Shown piece by piece: positions 14,333 through 18,850 of a stretch of 18,850 nt of DNA (position 1 is the first letter of the stretch; every line of letters starts with the position of its first letter). This stretch comes from DATBHM01 sp036557505 (lineage in GTDB: Bacteria > Actinomycetota > UBA4738 > JACQTL01). The stretch is taken from positions 1 to 18,850 of the forward strand of contig DATBHM010000068.1 of the NCBI GenBank assembly GCA_036557505.1, given 5' to 3'. The notes under the pieces were generated by a model. That model was not told where the DNA came from and did not search any database. It worked only from the letters and a program-made list of their open reading frames with translations. The position numbers and the translations under genes are program-made.

Positions 14333-14779
14333 TCACAGGGTCCCGGCCTCGATCTCGGCGATCTGCTCGACGCGCCGGGCGTGCCGGCCGCCCTCGAACT
14401 CGGTCTCCAGCCACACCCGCACAATCTCCTCGGCGAGGCCGAACGCGACGATGCGCCCGCCCATCGACAGGACGTTCGCGTCGTTGTGCATCCGGCTGAA
14501 CCTCGCCGTGTACAGATCGTTGCAGAGCGCGGCGCGAGCGCCCTCGACCTTGTTCGCCGCGATCTGCTCGCCCTGGCCCGAGCCCCCGAACACCATCCCC
14601 CGGTCGGCCTCGGCGTTCACGACCGCCCGGGCTGCCTTCGCGCAGAACAACGGGTAGTCGACCGGCTCCTCGCTGTTGGTGCCGAGATCGACCGTCTCGT
14701 GCCCGAGCGTCTCGACGAACGCCATGAGGTGCTCCTTCAGGAGATACCCCGCGTGGTCACATCCGAACGCGATGCGCAC
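14333..14779 (-). CDS. rpiB: Ribose-5-phosphate isomerase B (actinobacterial, glutamate-type)
   Basis: Interconverts ribose 5-phosphate and ribulose 5-phosphate in the pentose phosphate pathway. The 148-residue product has CDHAG (7-11), with D8 and H9 binding substrate, FGGSGQGEQIAANK (64-77), and H98 in ARFSRMHNDAN. The catalytic cysteine of the E. coli enzyme is replaced by the GGSGxGEQ form, in which a glutamate (E71) acts as base, as in the Mycobacterium enzyme. The related sugar-phosphate isomerases LacA/LacB are less likely given the context. The GTG start is 3 nt after the phosphatase stop. Confidence 0.92.
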   Translation of the reverse strand: MRIAFGCDHAGYLLKEHLMAFVETLGHETVDLGTNSEEPVDYPLFCAKAARAVVNAEADRGMVFGGSGQGEQIAANKVEGARAALCNDLYTARFSRMHNDANVLSMGGRIVAFGLAEEIVRVWLETEFEGGRHARRVEQIAEIEAGTL

Positions 14780-14782
14780 GGG

Positions 14783-15400
14783 CTACTCGTTCTCCTTCCA
14801 CATGGCGGGGAGGCCGGTGGCCGCCGGCTGCGTGCCCAGCAGGCCGTCGACGAGGCGCGTGCACAGCTGGTCGAGTTCCCACGCCACCGCCCGGTAGGTG
14901 TCCACCGACAGGCCGATGGGGTCGACCACGTCGAGGTCGTACCGGTTGAGCTGGAACCCGTCGATGCGAAGATCGTCGGCGCGTCGCACGTTGGCGCGCA
15001 GGCGCTCCGCGTTGGGACCCTTCGGATCGTCGCCCTCGGGCGGTGCCTCGAGCAGCTGCACGAGCTCCTTCAGCGTGAACGTCCGCGGCGCGGCCTTCGG
15101 GACGAGCTCCATGGCGGAGGCGGCGTGCTCGGTGGTCATGCCGAGGACCAGGTCGGCCTGCTCGATGTGATGGGCGGACAGATGTCGTGCCCGGTGCCCG
15201 CCGATGTCGGCCTCCCGTTCGGCGGCCGCGGTGATGGCCTCCCGGGTGGCCCGGGAACCGTCCCAGGCGGAGGTGCCGGCCGACGAGACCGCGATGGGTT
15301 CGGCCCGGTCGGCGCGGAGCTCGAAGAGGTCCCTCAGAAAGCCCTCGGCCATCGGCGAGCGGCAGATGTTGCCAGTGCAGACCACCAGGACCTGGGCCAT
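14783..15400 (-). CDS. Low-molecular-weight protein-tyrosine-phosphatase family protein
   Basis: A cysteine-dependent phosphatase of the LMW-PTP/arsenate reductase fold. From the ATG at 15400 (205 residues) the P-loop is C8-T-G-N-I-C-R14-S, and the general acid is D160 in VVDPIG. The protein is longer than the usual 150-170 residues because of an extra region at about 105-150. An earlier in-frame ATG at 15424 would add 8 residues, but TAGACT (15420-15415) overlaps that segment as a likely -10 element, so 15400 is preferred. It is the first gene of the rpiB-glyA-wecA operon, the same neighbourhood as in Streptomyces. The substrate is unknown. Confidence 0.88.
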   Translation of the reverse strand: MAQVLVVCTGNICRSPMAEGFLRDLFELRADRAEPIAVSSAGTSAWDGSRATREAITAAAEREADIGGHRARHLSAHHIEQADLVLGMTTEHAASAMELVPKAAPRTFTLKELVQLLEAPPEGDDPKGPNAERLRANVRRADDLRIDGFQLNRYDLDVVDPIGLSVDTYRAVAWELDQLCTRLVDGLLGTQPAATGLPAMWKENE

Positions 15401-15414
15401 GGGGATTCGCGGCG

Positions 15415-15420
15415 AGTCTA
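15415..15420 (-). promoter_or_regulatory. Candidate -10 element of the phosphatase-rpiB-glyA-wecA operon
   Basis: TAGACT on the minus strand ends 14 nt before the ATG at 15400, giving a leader of about 7-8 nt. No -35 match is seen, so confidence is low. Confidence 0.35.
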
Positions 15421-15538
15421 GCATCGGGGTGGGACGCTTCTGGGTGCGCGAACGAGCCCCCGGAGCACGGGCCGGCCATGTGCTCGCCGTGTTCCGAATG
15501 GACGGTTCAACAACGAGAGGATCGTGGCCGTGCCGCAG

Positions 15539-15555
15539 GGCGAGGCGTCCTCGCC
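15539..15555 (-). terminator. Hairpin after the OsmC gene
   Basis: GGCGAGG-CGT-CCTCGCC is a perfect 7-bp stem with a 3-nt loop, 14 nt past the osmC stop. No T-run follows, so it may be an intrinsic terminator of the GC-only type or simply a structured 3' end. The remaining intergenic sequence up to 15400 holds only the weak phosphatase promoter. Confidence 0.35.
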
Positions 15556-15568
15556 AGGGCCGTCGCCC

Positions 15569-16018
15569 TCAGCCCGACGAGAGCGTCGCCACCACGGAGA
15601 TGTCGACGTTGCCGCGGAGGGCGTTCGAGATGGGGCAGCCGGCCTCCCCCTCCCGGGCCGCGTCCTCGAACGTCGCCTGGTCGATCCCGGGAACGTCTCC
15701 CTGCACCTCGAGCTGCATCGACTGCACGTGCCACCCGCCGCCCTCCTTCGGGGCGAACGTCGCCGTGGCCTCGACCGCGAGGGAGGTGGCCGGCGTTCCG
15801 GCCTTGGCGAGCACATTCGAGAACGCCATGGCGTAGCAGGCCGCGTGGGAGGCGGCCAGCAGCTCCTCCGGGCTGGTCATCCCGTCCGCGTCCTCGGTCC
15901 GCGCCTTCCACGTCACCGGGGCGTCGGCGAACAGGGCGGTGGTCCCCGTGCTCACCGTTCCCCGGCCCTCGAGCAGGGTTCCCTGCCAACTCGCCCGAGC
16001 CGTCCTCGTTGCAGCCAT
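15569..16018 (-). CDS. OsmC-family peroxiredoxin
   Basis: A small cytoplasmic thiol peroxidase that reduces organic hydroperoxides. The 149-residue product has the two redox cysteines C61 (HAACYAMAFS) and C128 (GCPISNAL), and the conserved active-site arginine R18 (EGRGT) and glutamate E52. The length and the LLAASHAACYAMA segment fit the OsmC branch better than Ohr. The ATG is preceded by GAGGAGG with 7 nt spacing, a strong ribosome binding site. It is transcribed divergently from the sigma factor gene. TTGACC at about 16074-16079 (minus strand) might be its -35 box, with a poor -10. Confidence 0.9.
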   Translation of the reverse strand: MAATRTARASWQGTLLEGRGTVSTGTTALFADAPVTWKARTEDADGMTSPEELLAASHAACYAMAFSNVLAKAGTPATSLAVEATATFAPKEGGGWHVQSMQLEVQGDVPGIDQATFEDAAREGEAGCPISNALRGNVDISVVATLSSG

Positions 16019-16197
16019 CGCTCGACCTCCTCGTTCGGGTTCTTCGTCGAGCCTGCTGCATACGCCGCAGAACGGTCAAAACAGGCGTCCGCCCGATGGA
16101 CGTTCAGCGTTTGGCCGTCGCGGGAAATGCGACCTCAGGTCGGGAGCTCGATCGGCCGCCCCTACACTTATCGCGTCCGAAGCCGCCCTTGTGAGGT

Positions 16198-16680
16198 GTG
16201 GCGTTGGAGACACGGGTGAGAGCCGGGTCGGGCGATGCGCTGGAGCGTGTCTACCGGGAGGACGGACCCCGCCTGTGGCGCGCCCTGGTGGCGTATTCCG
16301 GGGACACCGACGTCGCGGACGACGCGATGGCCGAGGCGTTCGCCCAGGCGCTCGCCAGGGGACCGAACCTCCGCGAGCCTGTCCGGTGGATCTGGCGCGT
16401 TGCATTCCGGGTCGCTGCGGGGGAGCTGCAGCGGCGGCGACGGAGGCCGTCGGGGCGCGCGACCGAGATTCGCGGTCTCGACGACGCCACGGTCGAACTC
16501 GTGGATGCGCTCCAAGCGCTCTCGCCGAACCAGCGAGCGGCGATCGTGCTCTTCTACTACGCCGACTACCCGACGAGGGAGATCGCCCGCGTCCTCGGCT
16601 CGACCTCGGCGACGGTTCGGGTCCATCTGAGCGCGGGGCGCAAGCGCCTTCGTACCGCCCTCGGTGACGACGATGCGTGA
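16198..16680 (+). CDS. ECF-type RNA polymerase sigma factor
   Basis: A 160-residue sigma-70 family protein with only regions 2 and 4. Region 2 spans about 10-75 (ALERVYREDGPRLWRALVAYSGDTDVADDAMAEAF is the core), followed by a basic linker of arginines, then region 4 at about 105-155 with the helix-turn-helix (YPTREIARVLGSTSATVRVHLSAGRKRL). It would redirect RNA polymerase to a small regulon. Two GTG starts are possible: 16198, which keeps the full region 2 N-terminus, and 16216, which has GGAG 6 nt upstream. The 3' end overlaps the propeller gene by 8 nt, implying coupled synthesis with a partner that probably controls it. TACACT at 16163-16168 may be its -10 box. Confidence 0.88.
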   Translation: MALETRVRAGSGDALERVYREDGPRLWRALVAYSGDTDVADDAMAEAFAQALARGPNLREPVRWIWRVAFRVAAGELQRRRRRPSGRATEIRGLDDATVELVDALQALSPNQRAAIVLFYYADYPTREIARVLGSTSATVRVHLSAGRKRLRTALGDDDA

Positions 16681-18625
16681 CGACGCCCGACTCCGGGATC
16701 GGTTCCGCGGGCTGGATCGGCTCGAGCCGAGCGGACACGACATCTGGGCCGACGCGACGGGTCCTGGCCGCGGCACAAGCCGGATTCCACCGCGCCGCGG
16801 CCGCATCGTCGCCGCCGTCGTCGCCGCGGCGGTGGCGGTGGCCGGAGTGGTCGTGGCCGTCCGTGCGTTCCATCCGGCCCCGCCGAAGCCGGTGAGCCCG
16901 TCGACGCCCGTCCATGACAACGGTGAGCTGTGGTTCCGGGTCGGCGGCGGCGACGGCCCCAGCCGGATCGACTCCGTGGAGCCCGATGGCTTTGGCCGGC
17001 AGACGGTGTTCGGACCGGATCCTCCGGTGCCGGACCGCATCGCGTTCTCACCCGACGGCTCCAGGATCGCGTTCTCCGGGTTCTCGCCTGCCATCGGGCA
17101 GGGCATCGGGATTGCCGGCCTCGACGGAAGCGGACTGGTCCCACTCGTCCGCGGTCCCGAGGATTCCTGGCCCTCGTGGTCGCCGGACGGAACGCAGATC
17201 GCCTTCTCCGGACTGCCGGGTGAGGCCTCGAACACGCCGTGCATCCCCGGCGGGGACAGCATGTGTCCGACGGACGTGTTCGTGGTCGATGTGAACACCC
17301 ACGCGATCCGGCGGCTGACGAGCGACCCCGCACCGGAGTTCGCTCCCGTCTGGTCCCCGGACGGAGCCAGGATCGCGTTCGTCCGGGCGTTGGCCGGCGG
17401 AAACCGAACGGCGGTCTTCTCGATGGCGGCGGACGGGACCGACGTGCGTCGGATCTCGAGCGCCGACGGCGGCAGCGACTTCGCCCCCACGTGGTCACCC
17501 GACGGCACACAGGTGGCGTTCGCCTCGATCAGGAACGAGGACTGGGGAATCTGGATCGTGAACGCCGACGGAACGGACGAGCACCGAATCCTGGGCGGAG
17601 GCGGCTGGCATGCCGAAGACCCGGTGTGGTCCCCGGACGGTCGCCTCATCGCCTTCGTGGGGAACCTCGGGACCGGCGACTACAGCGAGGACGACTCCGT
17701 CTACCTGATGCGACCGGACGGCTCGGACGTCGTGCGGCTCGCCTCCGCGCCGGGGTTTGGAGTCGCCGACGTCGCCTGGCAACCGCTCGTTGCGAGCTCC
17801 GTCCCGACAGAGAACGCGATCGCGTTCGTCCGCGGTGGACCGAACGGGGGGATCTACGCGGTGGCCCCTGACGGAACCGGGCTTCGGCCGCTCGTCAACG
17901 ACGCCAGTGCCTCCACTCCGGCGTGGTCCCCGGATGGGTCCCGGATCGCGTTCGAGAGCGGCGACGGAAGCTCCGACATCTTCACGATGCGAGCCGACGG
18001 GTCGGGCCGCATGCGACTCACCTCGGACGGGGCGAGCACCGGCCCCACCTGGTCACCCGACGGTCGGAGGATCGCGTTCGCTCGCGAGACGCCCGGCTCG
18101 GCCGACATCTATGCGATGGACGCGGACGGGTCGGACCTCGTGAAGCTCACGAGCGGCCCTCTCCGGAAGTCCACCCCCGACTGGTCACCGGATGGGTCCC
18201 GAATCGCGTTCGTCGGGTACGACGCAGGGCCACCTCCTTCGCCGACCCGGATCTACACGGTGAGCGTGGAGGGATCGGAGATGCGAGCCGTCGGTCCCCA
18301 GAACTCGGCGCGGCCGAGGTGGTCCCCGAACGGGACGCGGATCGTGTTCGTGAACGAGTCCACGGGCTCGATCTGGGTGATGAACGCCGACGGGACGCAG
18401 GCACACCGAGTCGTGGATCTCGCCTCGATTCCCGGCGGCGGGAGCTTCGAGCCGAACTTCACGGTGCCATCCTGGTCACCCGACGGCTCCTCGATCGTCT
18501 TCGCCGCCGGGAACGCGGCGGCGAGCCACCTGTACGTGGCAACGGCAGACGGTTCGTCGGTGACGCAATTGACGACGGGCCCGGCATCCGACGAGGAACC
18601 CGCGTGGTCGAGGCCGGGGGAGTGA
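16673..18625 (+). CDS. Single-pass membrane protein with two TolB-like beta-propellers, putative anti-sigma factor
   Basis: A 650-residue protein. A cytoplasmic N-terminus of about 43 residues (RDRFRGLDRLEPSGHDIWADA) is followed by one membrane helix (about 44-64), a Pro-rich linker, and an extracytoplasmic region. That region carries ten clear SPDG/SPNG blade motifs starting at 126, 170, 228, 275, 320, 419, 461, 505, 551 and 602. Two degenerate ones (about 369 and 646) bring the total to twelve, i.e. two six-bladed propellers joined near 375-385. Cys190 and Cys198 could form an external disulfide. No zinc anti-sigma HxxxCxxC motif is seen. Overlap with the sigma gene suggests the N-terminus binds that sigma. 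The ATG at 16673 is preceded by GGTGA at 5 nt; a GTG at 16664 is an alternative. Confidence 0.85.
   Translation: MRDDARLRDRFRGLDRLEPSGHDIWADATGPGRGTSRIPPRRGRIVAAVVAAAVAVAGVVVAVRAFHPAPPKPVSPSTPVHDNGELWFRVGGGDGPSRIDSVEPDGFGRQTVFGPDPPVPDRIAFSPDGSRIAFSGFSPAIGQGIGIAGLDGSGLVPLVRGPEDSWPSWSPDGTQIAFSGLPGEASNTPCIPGGDSMCPTDVFVVDVNTHAIRRLTSDPAPEFAPVWSPDGARIAFVRALAGGNRTAVFSMAADGTDVRRISSADGGSDFAPTWSPDGTQVAFASIRNEDWGIWIVNADGTDEHRILGGGGWHAEDPVWSPDGRLIAFVGNLGTGDYSEDDSVYLMRPDGSDVVRLASAPGFGVADVAWQPLVASSVPTENAIAFVRGGPNGGIYAVAPDGTGLRPLVNDASASTPAWSPDGSRIAFESGDGSSDIFTMRADGSGRMRLTSDGASTGPTWSPDGRRIAFARETPGSADIYAMDADGSDLVKLTSGPLRKSTPDWSPDGSRIAFVGYDAGPPPSPTRIYTVSVEGSEMRAVGPQNSARPRWSPNGTRIVFVNESTGSIWVMNADGTQAHRVVDLASIPGGGSFEPNFTVPSWSPDGSSIVFAAGNAAASHLYVATADGSSVTQLTTGPASDEEPAWSRPGE
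17039..18487 (+). repeat. In-frame tandem propeller repeat
   Basis: A degenerate coding repeat with the core TGG-TC(N)-CC(N)-GACGG-(N9)-ATCGC(N)-TTC recurs every 42-58 codons through this stretch. It encodes the (W/F)SPDGxxIAF motif of each blade. It reflects protein repeat structure, not a mobile or CRISPR repeat. Confidence 0.8.
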
Positions 18626-18720
18626 CTCAGGCCTGCGTCCGCGATGTCTCCCCGACAACGCGGAATCACGGACAGCTTCCGCTGCCTCCCAGGTAGTCGC
18701 CCGACTTGACGAGTGAACGA

Positions 18721-18735
18721 CGTCTGAATCAGACG
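18721..18735. repeat. Inverted repeat over the stop codon of the right-edge gene
   Basis: CGTCTGA-A-TCAGACG is a perfect 7-bp inverted repeat with a 1-nt centre, covering the TGA of the minus-strand gene, in the convergent region after the propeller gene. The lack of a loop argues against an RNA hairpin, so a protein site or chance are the options. Confidence 0.35.
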
Positions 18736-18850
18736 GCCCGTTGGTGACCCTGTTGGCCATAGCGCTGCCGTGCGGCCTCGCCCGACGTGCCGAGCACCGT
18801 TCCGATCGAGGCCCAGGAGTGCCCGTCGGCTCGTGCATCGGCGACGGCCT
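18729..18850 (-). CDS. C-terminal end of a helix-turn-helix DNA-binding protein (partial)
   Basis: The minus strand is open from the window edge to a TGA at 18731-18729 and encodes 39-40 residues. The readable part, ARADGHSWASIGTVLGTSGE followed by AARQRYG, looks like a two-helix DNA-recognition unit: A-x-G-x-S-W-x-x-I-G-x-x-L-G-x-S-x-x-A-A-x-x-R-Y. This pattern is common at the ends of small actinobacterial regulators. The start lies outside the window, so size and family cannot be given. The gene converges on the propeller gene. The 103 nt between them contain no T-rich terminator. Confidence 0.6.
   Translation of the reverse strand, partial: AVADARADGHSWASIGTVLGTSGEAARQRYGQQGHQRAV

Noticed and set aside
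17048..18487. CRISPR-like or satellite repeat
   Set aside because: The repeat is in frame, degenerate, spaced 42-58 codons apart and encodes propeller blade motifs.
18638..18664. 6-bp stem with a 15-nt loop after the propeller gene as a terminator
   Set aside because: The loop is long, the stem is short and no T-run follows; not better than chance in this GC-rich DNA.
18476..18838. 120-codon minus-strand frame at the right end
   Set aside because: It is in a different frame from the helix-turn-helix end, overlaps the propeller gene and has no recognisable domain.
1..18850. tRNA, rRNA, insertion sequences, attachment sites or phage genes
   Set aside because: None could be recognised; no transposase, integrase or flanking repeats were seen, including at the ends of the block between wecA and atpZ.

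Overview
The window is high-GC DNA (roughly 70% by eye), densely packed and free of rRNA, tRNA, CRISPR arrays or insertion sequences. GTG starts are common, operons are tight, and several first genes have a TANNNT element almost on top of the start codon. With the gene order (a phosphatase-rpiB-glyA-wecA block and an atpZ/atpI-atpBEF block), this suggests an uncultured member of the Actinomycetota. I cannot place it more precisely.

Layout. 1-2334 (minus): start of the F1Fo ATP synthase operon, atpZ-atpI-atpB-atpE-atpF, running off the left edge into atpH. It is preceded by a near-consensus sigma-70-type promoter and, further upstream, a perfect TGTGA-N6-TCACA palindrome of the CRP/GlxR type. 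2434-6597 (minus): a potA-potD-potB-potC polyamine ABC importer in which every junction is a 4-nt start/stop overlap. 6767-8047 (minus): hisD. 8158-9513 (plus): a class III PLP aminotransferase of the glutamate-1-semialdehyde aminomutase type. 9594-9983 (plus): a stand-alone receiver-domain protein. 9959-10951 (minus): an agmatinase-family ureohydrolase. 11054-11782 (plus): a serine acetyltransferase-like hexapeptide protein. 11787-15400 (minus): low-molecular-weight phosphatase, rpiB, glyA and a WecA/MraY-type glycan lipid transferase. 15569-16018 (minus): an OsmC-family peroxidase. 16198-18625 (plus): an ECF-type sigma factor overlapping a membrane protein with two predicted extracytoplasmic six-bladed TolB-like propellers. 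18729-18850 (minus): the C-terminal end of a helix-turn-helix protein cut by the window edge.

How it fits together. In Streptomyces and Mycobacterium the wecA (rfe) gene sits directly upstream of the atpI-atpB operon, and in Streptomyces it is preceded by phosphatase and glyA genes. Both halves are present here on one strand but about 9.4 kb apart. The intervening block carries polyamine uptake, a ureohydrolase, an aminotransferase, hisD, a receiver protein and a CysE-like protein. Uptake, ureohydrolase and aminotransferase could form a polyamine or guanidino-compound utilisation set, but this is inference from proximity.

The least described element is the sigma factor/propeller pair. It looks like a surface-sensing sigma/anti-sigma system in which the anti-sigma partner lacks a recognisable zinc anti-sigma motif and carries a large double propeller outside the membrane.
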